From an uncultured Gammaproteobacteria bacterium (GTDB lineage Bacteria > Pseudomonadota > Gammaproteobacteria > PS1 > Pseudothioglobaceae), in NCBI GenBank assembly GCA_902513495.1, contig CABXNH010000002.1, positions 21,746 to 85,745 on the forward strand: a stretch of DNA of 64,000 bases. Reading direction: 5' to 3'. The notes beneath the pieces were generated by a model. The model searched no databases, was not told the origin of the DNA, and saw only the letters and a program-made list of their open reading frames with translations. Position 1 is the stretch's first letter. Every line of letters begins with the position of its first letter. Both the position numbers and the translations under genes were made by a program. Positions 1 to 9,679 of this stretch are shown here, in pieces.

Positions 1-1362
1 AGCAGTCTCGCCGAGGGAACCATAGTTTTGTGCAACTTCACCTAATCCTGGACCAAGGTTATTCATTGTCGCAGCTGTTGCTGAATAGGCTGTAACCTGA
101 TCTAAACCAGCGAACATCAGTAACATCAAAATAAGGAAAAAAGTAATCGCATAAAGTGAAAAGAAGCCAAGCACAGAAACTAGAGCCTTTTCATTAATAC
201 TTGCACCATTTAATTTGACACTTACCTGAGCATTCGGGCGAATAAACTTATGTATCTCTTTCATTCCTAGTCTGAACATTACCAGGATTCGAATAACTTT
301 AATCCCTCCACCAGTTGAGCCAACACAGGCGCCAATAAAGCTCATCATGATAAGAAAAACAGGAATGGCTGCTGGCCAACTACTATAGTTTTGGGAGGTA
401 AATCCAGTCGTAGTAGCTATAGAAATTGTATGAAATAAACTATGTCTTATAGTTTCAATTGAAGAGCTATACTCAGAGTTTATACCGAGAGCAATAATAA
501 CAATAACTGATGAAACAACAAGCACCATTGCATATGTCTTGAATTCAGAGTCTTTAATATAATCTATCAATGACTTATTGTTCCAAGCGAGAAAGTGCAA
601 CGAGAAGTTTATGCCTGCTAAAAACATAAAAAATATGGCAACCATTTCTATTGAAATCGAATTAAAGTAACCAATAGAGGTATCATGAGTTGAAAATCCA
701 CCAATAGCGACAGTGGAAAAACTATGACTAACAGCATCAAAAATACTCATGCCTGACACAAAGTATCCGAGTGCACACAAAACTGTCAATGAAACATAAA
801 TTTTCCAAAGTGCAATTGCTGTATTTTTAAGTTTGGGTGTGAGCCTATCTTTTGCGATACCACTTGATTCTGCATGATAGAGTTCCATTCCACCAACGCC
901 TAGTAAAGGCAATACTGCAATTGCTAAAACAATAATTCCCATTCCGCCAAGCCACTGAAGTTGTTGTCTATAAAACAAAATACTTTTAGGTAAATCATCC
1001 AGTTGACTCAATACAGTTGCTCCTGTTGTTGTTAGTCCAGACATGGATTCAAAAAATGCCTCAGAAAAGGAAAGATTACTAATAGAGTCAGTAATTAATA
1101 ATGGAAGAGTTCCAAAGAGAGATAACACAATCCAAAAGCACACTACGATTAAAACACCCTCTCTAAGCCTAAAATCTTTTTTGGTGTCTTTGAAAGGCCA
1201 CCAAAGAATCAAACCACCCAAAACGGTTAAAACGAATGACAACAGGAAAGAAAAATACTCACCTTCAGCATAAATTAAATCGACAATGATTGGGGGTACT
1301 TGCGCAAAGCTAAAGACCATTAAAAGAAGACCAATAGTTTTAGCAACAATACTTAACTGCAT
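1..1362 (-). CDS. trkH: Trk system potassium uptake protein TrkH (C-terminus cut by window edge)
   Basis: Manual reverse-strand reading from ATG at 1362 gives MQLSIVAKTIGLLLMVFS...SGLTTTGATVL...LQWLGGMGIIVLAIAVLPLLGVGGMELYHAE, typical TrkH; no in-frame stop seen to position 1; adjacent to trkA. Confidence 0.9.
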   Translation of the reverse strand, partial: MQLSIVAKTIGLLLMVFSFAQVPPIIVDLIYAEGEYFSFLLSFVLTVLGGLILWWPFKDTKKDFRLREGVLIVVCFWIVLSLFGTLPLLITDSISNLSFSEAFFESMSGLTTTGATVLSQLDDLPKSILFYRQQLQWLGGMGIIVLAIAVLPLLGVGGMELYHAESSGIAKDRLTPKLKNTAIALWKIYVSLTVLCALGYFVSGMSIFDAVSHSFSTVAIGGFSTHDTSIGYFNSISIEMVAIFFMFLAGINFSLHFLAWNNKSLIDYIKDSEFKTYAMVLVVSSVIVIIALGINSEYSSSIETIRHSLFHTISIATTTGFTSQNYSSWPAAIPVFLIMMSFIGACVGSTGGGIKVIRILVMFRLGMKEIHKFIRPNAQVSVKLNGASINEKALVSVLGFFSLYAITFFLILMLLMFAGLDQVTAYSATAATMNNLGPGLGEVAQNYGSLGETA

Positions 1363-1397
1363 TTAGTTTTCACCTATAAAGTATACACACTGAAAAA

Positions 1398-2771
1398 TTA
1401 CTGCTCATTCTCTAAGAAGAGAGTCTCAACCTCATGAATCTTTCGAACATCCATTAACACCATTAATATATGGTCTCCTGATTCAATAACTAATTTTTTA
1501 GAGCCCATTAAGAGTTCATTATCTCTGACCACAGCACCGACAACAACACCTTCTGGCAGTGGTAAATCTTTAATTTTTACTCCTATAACTTCTGAAGTTT
1601 TTTCGTCACCATGAACTACAATTTCAATTGCCTCTGACTTGCCATGCTGCAGTGAATGAACCTTCATGCAGTCACCCTTTCTTAGGTGAGATAAGATACC
1701 ACTAACTGTAATTTGGTCTGGCGATACAATAATATCTACATCTCCACTTTGTTCTGCAAGAGCAGCATAAACATCTCTTTTAACTAGAGCAATCGTTTTG
1801 TGAGCGCCAAGACGCTTTGCAAGAATCGAGACTATTACATTAACCTCATCTGAGTCAGTCAATGCTAAAAATAAATCAGTATTTTCAATACCCTCTTCTT
1901 TAAGCAAATCTTCATCTGAGGCATTTCCTTGCAGGACAAGAGTGTTATTTAGTTTTTCGCTTAAATATTTAGCTCTCTCTTCTCCAAGCTCAATGATTCT
2001 TATATTGTGGGTATCTTCAAGAAGTTTAGCTACATTGAGCCCAATACTTCCACCACCTGCAATAAATATTTTTTGATAGGTATTTTCTGCCCTTCTGAAC
2101 TCTTTGAGAGCTCTCGAAATATGATTTTTTTTCGCAAGAAAGTAAACTTGGTCGCCTTCTCTAATGACAGTATCACTTTGAGCAAGGATTGCTCTTTCAT
2201 TTCTAAAAAGACTAACGATACGTATTTTGACATCAGGCATATGCTCATGGAGCTCCTTAATGGGTCTATTGACAATCGGCGTACCAATAAAGGCGCGCGT
2301 TTCTACCAATTGAACTAAGCCATTCTCAAAGTCAAAAACCTGCGAAGCTCCAGGCTCTTCAACAATACCTTGAATGTAATCTGTAATTAGATTCTCAGGT
2401 GTAATTAAGAAATCAATTGGCAGAGCATCATTAGTAAATATTTCAGGCCTTAGAAGATACTCAGTGGTTCTGATCCTTGCAATTTTTTTCTTAACGTTAT
2501 AGAGGGTGTGCGCCATTCTACAAGCAACCATGTTTCTCTCATCAGAATTCATTACAGCAATGACTACATCCATTGATTTAATACCCGCCTTTTCAAGAAT
2601 GCTCGGGTATGCGCCATAACCATTAACAGTTTTAATATCCAAGTGTCTCTGCAAAGGAGTCAACATTTCTTCCTTTTGATCAACGATAGTAATATCATTA
2701 TCATCGTCTAAACAAAGATATTTAGCTAACGTTGAACCAACTTGGCCAGCACCAAGGATTAATATCTTCAT
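1398..2771 (-). CDS. trkA: Trk system potassium transporter TrkA (two RCK/TrkA-N and TrkA-C units)
   Basis: 457 aa, MKILILGAGQVGSTLAKYL Rossmann start and second IFIAGGGSIGLNVAKLLE. Confidence 0.95.
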   Translation of the reverse strand: MKILILGAGQVGSTLAKYLCLDDDNDITIVDQKEEMLTPLQRHLDIKTVNGYGAYPSILEKAGIKSMDVVIAVMNSDERNMVACRMAHTLYNVKKKIARIRTTEYLLRPEIFTNDALPIDFLITPENLITDYIQGIVEEPGASQVFDFENGLVQLVETRAFIGTPIVNRPIKELHEHMPDVKIRIVSLFRNERAILAQSDTVIREGDQVYFLAKKNHISRALKEFRRAENTYQKIFIAGGGSIGLNVAKLLEDTHNIRIIELGEERAKYLSEKLNNTLVLQGNASDEDLLKEEGIENTDLFLALTDSDEVNVIVSILAKRLGAHKTIALVKRDVYAALAEQSGDVDIIVSPDQITVSGILSHLRKGDCMKVHSLQHGKSEAIEIVVHGDEKTSEVIGVKIKDLPLPEGVVVGAVVRDNELLMGSKKLVIESGDHILMVLMDVRKIHEVETLFLENEQ

Positions 2772-3343
2772 TTTTTATCAATTCCTAAATCTTTAAGCTT
2801 TCTGTAGAGCGTTGTTCGCTCTAAGCCAGCAATTTCAGCAACCACAGCAATATTATTATCATTAGAAGATAAATGATGAAGTAGGTACTGACTTTCAAAA
2901 ATATTCCTTGCCTCTTTTAGTTTCAAAGAGAAGTCGATACCGCTAACATGCTGAACAGCTTGCGCTGGCTCTTCACGCGTCATGATATTTCTTAATATTG
3001 GTAAAAAGTCATGAAGCGGCTTTTTTAGAAAATCAACAGCACCTAACTTCATTGCTCTCACTATATCACTGGGCTCTGCATGACCTGACATCATAACTAT
3101 AGGGGTATCAAAACCCTCAGAATGCCATTCAGACAGTAAGGAAATTCCATCTTGTCCTGGCATCCAAACATCCATTAGAATTAAGTCAAAATCATTCGCT
3201 GCAATGACTGCTTTGGCTTCAGCAGCACTTCTCGCTAGCATTGTTGAATAACTAACATCTTCAAGGATGTCCTTTAAGATTTCAGTATTGTCCCTCTCAT
3301 CATCGATGATCAAAATTTTTCCGAATGTAGAATCTTCTTTCAT
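2768..3343 (-). CDS. Response regulator, NtrX-like receiver plus Fis-type HTH, no AAA+ domain
   Basis: 191 aa; receiver IDDERDN...LMDVWMPGQDG...KKPL and C-terminal AEIAGLERTTLYRKLKDLGI helix-turn-helix; 4-nt overlap with the upstream kinase gene. Confidence 0.88.
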   Translation of the reverse strand: MKEDSTFGKILIIDDERDNTEILKDILEDVSYSTMLARSAAEAKAVIAANDFDLILMDVWMPGQDGISLLSEWHSEGFDTPIVMMSGHAEPSDIVRAMKLGAVDFLKKPLHDFLPILRNIMTREEPAQAVQHVSGIDFSLKLKEARNIFESQYLLHHLSSNDNNIAVVAEIAGLERTTLYRKLKDLGIDKK

Positions 3344-5418
3344 TTCGTCCCCTTAGAATTCTCAATTATACTTAATTCAATAGTTACTCTTGCACCATGA
3401 GGTTTTACATTACTTGCATATATTTGGCCATCATGCTGCTCTATAATATTTTGTACTATCGCAAGACCTAATCCACCACTCTTTTCCTTTGTGGTTATAT
3501 AAGGTTCAAAAACTTGGTCAATGATATCTTTTGGAAAGCCTTTGCCATCATCTGTAATTGTTAATTGAACTAAACCTTCTTTTTCCTTAAAAGCTGATTT
3601 AATATTAATATTTAATTTTGTTTTTTCTTGCTTGGCTTCTGTGGCATTTTTAATGAGGTTAATTAGAACTCTTGAGAAAGCATCTTGATCTAACTTAAGC
3701 TTTGGCAAGTCTCCACTTAAATCAAGATTTACTCTAACTCCATCATGGTTATCATAAAGAGAGACTGATTTATTGATAAGGGTATTTAATGATGTTAAAG
3801 TCTTTTGAATTTCAGGCGTATTAGCGTAATTTGCAAAAGCGCTAACCATTGAGTCCATTGATGCAACTTGGTCAATAATAGTTTGCGTCGTTTTATCAAT
3901 AATAGCGGAATCTTTTTTTTCAAGTTTTTCTAAAAAAAGATTTCTAAGTCTTTGTGCTGACAGTAGAATAGGAGTCAATGGGTTTTTAATTTCATGGGCC
4001 ATTCGAACTGCAACCTCTCCCCAAGCAGCCTTCTTTTGAGCCCTACTAAGTTTTGAAATATCATTAATGATAATGACATAACCGAGTGATCTATTTTCAA
4101 TATCAAGAACGGAACCCTGACAGTACAGAAGTCGAACTCTATCATTCAGTGCCAACTCAATCTCATGACTCCACTCCATGGAGTCAATCTTTATCTGATC
4201 TTCTATGTAGGAAAAAAGTGGATTCAGATTAGGGTATGCATCGACAATAACATCGTAAGATTGTCCATTAAATATTGACTCATCATCAATCTGAAGCATC
4301 TTCCCCACAACTGGATTAATGAGCTGTATTTTCTTATCCTTATTAAGCGCAATAACACCGAAAGAATATTTAAGAATCGTTTCAAGATAAAGGTTATGAG
4401 TATCAAGCCCTTCCCTAGAGAGTTTTATTCGCTTACTCATTTCATTAAAATGACCTATTAAATCATGCATATCCCTGTGCTTAGGGTCTTGCTCAATTTC
4501 AACATCATAGTTACCTGATGAAATCTCTCTTGTAGCTATCGACAAATTATGCATTGGTTTCATAAGCTGATCAATCATCCTAAGAACAACCAATAGAGCA
4601 CTTAAAACTGATAATAAGATCGTTGAGGTAAAGTCAATCATAAACCGGGTTTTGATAATAGACGAGTTCAATGATAACTCTGCATCTTTTGCAGCATCTC
4701 GAAAACGTGTCATTCTTGAAGTTAAGCTGTCAATACTGATGTCTGGAGAAAAATGAGCAGTTAAAGTAAACTCATCCGTTGAGGCTGTATAGCCATCCCT
4801 CATACAGTTTATCTCAGCGAGCTTACTAGAAGCTACAAGATTCATTACATTATCATATAATTCTAAATCACATGCCCATAAGTCACTGGTAAGAAGATTT
4901 AAGACAGTTTGCATTTTTTCAGCTGAAGCCCTTGGAGCATCAAAATAGTTAATTAATTTCCCAATATTACGCGTTCGATCTTCATAATATTTAATCGCAA
5001 CATTATTGGTATTTCTATAAAGCTCATCTACTTCTCCACCAACTTTCAAATTAAACTCATCAAACTGACTCTCTGCAATTTGAAGATTATCTCTAATTGA
5101 TCCAAATGAAAAAAGATAAAAAGAGAGAACTGGGAGCAAAACGAGAACTGGAACAATCTTAATAAAAGACCAGGTAAACCTAGAGCCTATGACGCCCTTT
5201 TGCGTATTTTGTTTTAGTTTTTTCATTGAGAGCGCAATGTAATAGATTGCCACCAAACTCATCAATACGTTAAATCCAACCAGAAGTAAATACCATTTAT
5301 CAATCAGCTCAGCATTTAAGCCAAGATAAAACATCCCAAAAAATGAAATTAAGAAAACGCCTATCCAAAATAAAGCGCGAGGAGCCTCTCTTATAGAAAA
5401 AGCCTGATTAAGCAACAT
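3340..5418 (-). CDS. NtrY-like sensor histidine kinase (HAMP, PAS, HisKA, HATPase)
   Basis: 692 aa; H-box RMAHEIKNPLTPILLSAQRL, N-box NLIKNATEA, G boxes DDGKGFPKDI and GGLGLAIV. Confidence 0.92.
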   Translation of the reverse strand: MLLNQAFSIREAPRALFWIGVFLISFFGMFYLGLNAELIDKWYLLLVGFNVLMSLVAIYYIALSMKKLKQNTQKGVIGSRFTWSFIKIVPVLVLLPVLSFYLFSFGSIRDNLQIAESQFDEFNLKVGGEVDELYRNTNNVAIKYYEDRTRNIGKLINYFDAPRASAEKMQTVLNLLTSDLWACDLELYDNVMNLVASSKLAEINCMRDGYTASTDEFTLTAHFSPDISIDSLTSRMTRFRDAAKDAELSLNSSIIKTRFMIDFTSTILLSVLSALLVVLRMIDQLMKPMHNLSIATREISSGNYDVEIEQDPKHRDMHDLIGHFNEMSKRIKLSREGLDTHNLYLETILKYSFGVIALNKDKKIQLINPVVGKMLQIDDESIFNGQSYDVIVDAYPNLNPLFSYIEDQIKIDSMEWSHEIELALNDRVRLLYCQGSVLDIENRSLGYVIIINDISKLSRAQKKAAWGEVAVRMAHEIKNPLTPILLSAQRLRNLFLEKLEKKDSAIIDKTTQTIIDQVASMDSMVSAFANYANTPEIQKTLTSLNTLINKSVSLYDNHDGVRVNLDLSGDLPKLKLDQDAFSRVLINLIKNATEAKQEKTKLNINIKSAFKEKEGLVQLTITDDGKGFPKDIIDQVFEPYITTKEKSGGLGLAIVQNIIEQHDGQIYASNVKPHGARVTIELSIIENSKGTK

Positions 5419-5462
5419 AAATTTTGTTAACCAATTAATAAAGTCATTTGATTATCTCATAA

Positions 5463-6542
5463 ATGAAATATTACTATCACAACTTGTTGATAAAATACAA
5501 CAACACATTAAACACAACTGTTTTGATAAAAAACGACAAACAACTAGAAAAATATGTAGAAGTCATTAAGAATGATATTGTCCTTGGAATAGACACTGAA
5601 TTTAGGCGGGTTAACTCTTATTTTCCTGAGTTGTGTTTAATTCAGATTGCATCGAAATATCAATTAGAATGCGTAGATGTTCTTTCAATAAGTAATCTGA
5701 AGCCACTATTTGATAAGCTCTATGATGGCAAAACATTATGGGTTATTCATTCTTCAAGGCAAGATATTGAAGCGCTATACTATTTATCAGATAGAATTCC
5801 AAACCTACTCTTCGACACACAAATTGGGGCATCGTTCCTAAATTATCCGCTACAAGTTTCTTATCAGAGCCTTACAGAGAAACTTCAAAATGTATTTTTA
5901 GATAAAAAATATACTCGCTTTGATTGGAGAATACGCCCTCTTCCTAATGCCGTTTTGCAATATGCATTGGACGATGTAAAGTACTTATTGCCAAATTATA
6001 ACACTCTAACTAAAGAACTAAAAAACAAAGGAAAACTTGATTGGGCTGAAGAAGAAGTTGAGTTATTATTAAATAAGGATACTTATAAGCCAAACTTTAG
6101 AAAGATTTTAAAAAAAACAAAAGGTATCTCAAAGATTTCGCATCAAAACCAAGAAAATGCATTTCGATTAATTCTTTGGCGCGAATCCGCAGCGCAACAG
6201 AAAAATAAACCTCGAAGATGGATTATGTCTGACGAAGCATTGATAGCTTATGCTGATGGCACAAGGAAACTTTCAAACAATCAAAATATACTTTTTGAGA
6301 AGTTTATAAGAAAAACCAAATTAAAAGTTAGGCCTAAAGAGGCACTAGTCGTTCAAAAACCTCTTTCAGAGACTGAAAAACTATTAATAAACCAGCTAAA
6401 AGAAAAAATTAATCACCTGTCTCTCAAATATGCTATTCCTTCTGAACTTATATGCTCTTCAAAAAACCTTGTGAAGTTTATGAGGGGAGATAATACTTTA
6501 TCGATCAATAGGGGCTGGCGCTCAAAAATATTTAAAATATAG
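5463..6542 (+). CDS. rnd: Ribonuclease D
   Basis: DEDD exonuclease motifs GIDTEFRRVNSYFPELCLIQIA, LFDTQIGASFL, YALDDVKYLLP; HRDC-like C-terminus. Confidence 0.92.
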   Translation: MKYYYHNLLIKYNNTLNTTVLIKNDKQLEKYVEVIKNDIVLGIDTEFRRVNSYFPELCLIQIASKYQLECVDVLSISNLKPLFDKLYDGKTLWVIHSSRQDIEALYYLSDRIPNLLFDTQIGASFLNYPLQVSYQSLTEKLQNVFLDKKYTRFDWRIRPLPNAVLQYALDDVKYLLPNYNTLTKELKNKGKLDWAEEEVELLLNKDTYKPNFRKILKKTKGISKISHQNQENAFRLILWRESAAQQKNKPRRWIMSDEALIAYADGTRKLSNNQNILFEKFIRKTKLKVRPKEALVVQKPLSETEKLLINQLKEKINHLSLKYAIPSELICSSKNLVKFMRGDNTLSINRGWRSKIFKI

Positions 6543-6567
6543 TTTATGTTATATTGAACTCAATAAT

Positions 6568-7146
6568 ATTATTAAAACAAATACCTTTAAAATTATTTCA
6601 GGAGACCTTAAGGGAAGAAAATTCTTTTTTCCAGACTCAGATGGGTTGCGCCCTACTTCAGGAAAAACAAGAGAAACGCTCTTTAATTGGCTTCAGTTTG
6701 ATATTGCTGGAAAAACTGTCCTTGATCCTTTTTCCGGGAGTGGCGCCTTAAGTCTTGAGGCAATTTCAAGAGGTGCAAAAAAAACAATCTTAATAGAAAA
6801 AAATAATAAAGTATTCAAGAGCCTTAAATCAAATCTTAAAATCATAGACTCAACTAAATTTGAACTCATCAACAAGGATTCGCTTGAATACCTTAATAAA
6901 CTTGAACACAATGCTTTTGATTATGTCTTTCTAGATCCGCCATTCAAACAGCAAATACTACCTTTGACACTTGCTTTGCTCTCTGAAAGAAAGCTTATTA
7001 ATTCAAATAGTAAAATTTTTATTGAATCAGAATTTATGTTAACAGAAGAATTCTTAAATAATATTTGTGGATTTGAATGTAAAATTGAAAAAGAGAAAAA
7101 GTCAGGCAATGTTTATTTTTGTTTGATAAGTTTAGGAGTCTTATGA
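6568..7146 (+). CDS. rsmD: 16S rRNA (guanine(966)-N(2))-methyltransferase RsmD; start codon unresolved (non-canonical or indel)
   Basis: TFKIISGDLKGRKFFFPDSDGLRPTSGKTRETLFNWL...DPFSGSGALSLEAISRGA...VFLDPPF; the ORF-track start (TTG 6646) lies inside the conserved N-terminus. Confidence 0.85.
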   Translation: MIKTNTFKIISGDLKGRKFFFPDSDGLRPTSGKTRETLFNWLQFDIAGKTVLDPFSGSGALSLEAISRGAKKTILIEKNNKVFKSLKSNLKIIDSTKFELINKDSLEYLNKLEHNAFDYVFLDPPFKQQILPLTLALLSERKLINSNSKIFIESEFMLTEEFLNNICGFECKIEKEKKSGNVYFCLISLGVL

Positions 7147-7625
7147 AAAACATTGCTATTTATCCTGGATCCTTTGATCCCATTACTAATGGCCATATTG
7201 ATCTAATAAAAAGAGCCTCTAAACTATTTGATGAAGTTATTATCGCAATAACTCAAAATGCTAATAAATTAAGTTTTTTATCAATCGAACAAAGAATAAG
7301 CGCCGCTGAAACCTCTATTAGTTCTCTCAAAAATACTAAAGTACTTAGTTTTAACTCACTTCTTGTTGACTTCGCAAGTGAGCACAATGCTCAAATAATT
7401 ATAAGAGGTTTGAGGGCTGTTTCTGATTTCGAATATGAGTTTCAGTTAAGCGGAATGAATAAGCGTCTTAATCCTGAAATTGAAACTCTCTTTATGACTC
7501 CCTCTGAAGAATTCGCTAATATTTCCTCATCTTTAGTTCGTGAAATTCTCTCTTTAGGTGGTGATGTAAGCCTATTTGTTCCAAGTCAGGTTAAAAAAAT
7601 ACTTTTAGATACAGTTCAAAAATAA
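7143..7625 (+). CDS. coaD: Pantetheine-phosphate adenylyltransferase
   Basis: MKNIAIYPGSFDPITNGHIDLIKRA; ISSSLVREI; ATG at 7143 preferred over track start 7119. Confidence 0.95.
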   Translation: MKNIAIYPGSFDPITNGHIDLIKRASKLFDEVIIAITQNANKLSFLSIEQRISAAETSISSLKNTKVLSFNSLLVDFASEHNAQIIIRGLRAVSDFEYEFQLSGMNKRLNPEIETLFMTPSEEFANISSSLVREILSLGGDVSLFVPSQVKKILLDTVQK

Positions 7626-7637
7626 TTTCAAATACAC

Positions 7638-7665
7638 CTTGAAATAAGATTTTGTATCCCTAAAT
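7638..7665 (+). promoter_or_regulatory. Candidate sigma-32 (heat-shock) promoter upstream of dnaK
   Basis: CTTGAAA (7638-7644), 13 nt, CCCTAAAT (7658-7665), close to sigma-32 consensus CTTGAAA-N11-16-CCCCATNT; 35 nt before the dnaK ATG. Confidence 0.65.
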
Positions 7666-7699
7666 AGGGTTTATACAAAAAATACAAGGAGTAAAAGAA

Positions 7700-9607
7700 A
7701 TGTCAAAAATGATAGGTATTGATTTAGGAACAACAAATTCATGCGTTTCAGTTATGGATAGTGGTGTTGCTAAAATCATAGAAAACTCTGAAGGAAACAG
7801 AACTACACCTTCAATTATTGCATACCCAAAAGACTCTGAAGAGATCTTGGTGGGACAACCTGCAAAGAGACAGGCTGTAACTAATCCTGAAAATACACTT
7901 TATGCTATTAAGCGTTTAATTGGCCGTCGATTTGATGAAGAAGCCGTTCAAAAAGATATTGATCTAGTCCCATATAAGATTATTAAAGCTAAGAATGGCG
8001 ATGCATGGGTTGAAGTAAAGGGTAAAAAAATGGCAGCACCCGAAATATCTGCTCGAGTCATTCAAAAAATGAAGCAAACTGCAGAAGATTATCTAGGTAA
8101 TGAAGTGACTGAGGCTGTTATTACCGTACCCGCTTATTTCAATGATTCTCAGCGCCAAGCTACGAAAGATGCAGGAAAAATTGCAGGCTTAACAGTTAAA
8201 AGAATTATCAATGAGCCAACTGCTGCTGCACTGGCCTATGGTGTTGATAAAACAACGGGTGATAAGAAGGTTGCAGTCTATGATTTAGGTGGTGGAACAT
8301 TCGACGTTTCAATCATCGAAATGGAAGACATTGATGGTGAAAAACACTTTGAAGTTCTATCTACAAATGGAGACACATTCCTTGGTGGTGAAGACTTTGA
8401 TCAAAGAATTATTAATTTTCTTGTTGATGAGTTCAAAAAAGAACAGGGCCTTGATTTAGCAAAAGATGCTATGGCTCTTCAAAGATTAAAAGAGGCTGCT
8501 GAAAAAGCAAAAATAGAACTTTCTTCTTCTGAGCAAACAGAGGTTAGTCTGCCTTATATTACTGCAGATGCTTCTGGCCCTAAACACCTCAACATCAAAA
8601 TAACAAGATCGAAACTTGAGTCGTTAGTTGCAGATCTACTTAAGCGCTCGATTGATCCATGCAAAACAGCCCTTAAAGATGCAGGCTTATCAAGTGGTGA
8701 TGTTGATGAAATCATTCTTGTAGGCGGACAAACACGAATGCCTAAAGTTCAGCAAATGGTTAAAGATTTCTTTGGTAAAGAGCCTAAGAAAGACTTAAAC
8801 CCAGATGAAGCTGTCGCCATGGGCGCAGCAATTCAAGCTGGTGTATTAGGTGGTGACGTTAAAGATGTCCTTCTTCTTGATGTAACTCCTCTATCTCTTG
8901 GAATCGAGACAATGGGTGGCGTTATGACAAAATTGATTGAAAAAAATACAACAATTCCTACTAACCAGTCTCAAGTATTTTCCACGGCTGCAGACAATCA
9001 ATCCGCTGTAACTGTTCATGTTCTTCAAGGAGAGCGCGAAGTAGCGAGTGCAAATAAGTCTCTAGGACAGTTTAACTTGGAAGGTATAGCTCCAGCGCCT
9101 AAAGGTCAACCTCAAATTGAAGTAACCCTTGATCTGGACTCGGACGGTATTTTGAATGTATCTGCCAAGGATAAAAATACTGGCAAAGAACAATCCATCA
9201 CAATCAAATCCTCAAGTGGTCTCTCCGATGAGGAAGTTGATAAAATGATTAAAGATGCTGAGGCTCATGCTGATGAAGATAAAAAGTTCCAAGAACTGGT
9301 TTCAGCTAGAAATATGGCTGACTCACTTGTTCATTCTACAAAACAGTCTCTCGAGGAGCTCAAAGATGAGATTTCTGATGATGAAAAAACTGCAATTGAT
9401 GGCGCTCTAAGTGAACTAGAGGAAAGTATCAAAGGTGATGACAAAGACGCCATCGATGCTAAAGTACAAAATCTTAGTGAAAAAGCGCAAGTTCTAGCTC
9501 AAAAAGCGCAAGAAAAGGCTGGAGCAGATGATAGTGCTGAAGCCAACTCAGATGCTGGTGAAGATGTTGTTGATGCTGACTTCGAAGAAGTTAAAGAAGA
9601 AAAGTAA
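7700..9607 (+). CDS. dnaK: Molecular chaperone DnaK
   Basis: [19 protein letters not shown]...[12 protein letters not shown]; 635 aa. Confidence 0.99.
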   Translation: MSKMIGIDLGTTNSCVSVMDSGVAKIIENSEGNRTTPSIIAYPKDSEEILVGQPAKRQAVTNPENTLYAIKRLIGRRFDEEAVQKDIDLVPYKIIKAKNGDAWVEVKGKKMAAPEISARVIQKMKQTAEDYLGNEVTEAVITVPAYFNDSQRQATKDAGKIAGLTVKRIINEPTAAALAYGVDKTTGDKKVAVYDLGGGTFDVSIIEMEDIDGEKHFEVLSTNGDTFLGGEDFDQRIINFLVDEFKKEQGLDLAKDAMALQRLKEAAEKAKIELSSSEQTEVSLPYITADASGPKHLNIKITRSKLESLVADLLKRSIDPCKTALKDAGLSSGDVDEIILVGGQTRMPKVQQMVKDFFGKEPKKDLNPDEAVAMGAAIQAGVLGGDVKDVLLLDVTPLSLGIETMGGVMTKLIEKNTTIPTNQSQVFSTAADNQSAVTVHVLQGEREVASANKSLGQFNLEGIAPAPKGQPQIEVTLDLDSDGILNVSAKDKNTGKEQSITIKSSSGLSDEEVDKMIKDAEAHADEDKKFQELVSARNMADSLVHSTKQSLEELKDEISDDEKTAIDGALSELEESIKGDDKDAIDAKVQNLSEKAQVLAQKAQEKAGADDSAEANSDAGEDVVDADFEEVKEEK

Positions 9608-9632
9608 TTAGCTTTATTTGTTGATCTAAAAT

Positions 9633-9661
9633 AACCTCTCGTGTCTAGTACATGAGGGGTT
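9633..9661 (+). terminator. dnaK-dnaJ intergenic hairpin (attenuator/processing stem)
   Basis: AACCTCTCGTG-TCTAGTA-CATGAGGGGTT: 11-bp stem with two G-U pairs and a 7-nt loop, followed by a T-rich tract. Confidence 0.55.
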
Positions 9662-9679
9662 TAATATTTTAAGGGAAAT

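Noticed and set aside
1043-1273. 76-aa plus-strand ORF
   Set aside because: Lies antisense inside trkH, which reads openly through the same region on the minus strand.
6554-6751. 65-aa ORF overlapping the rsmD start
   Set aside because: It is a shifted frame of rsmD; its only value is as evidence for a possible indel at the rsmD start.
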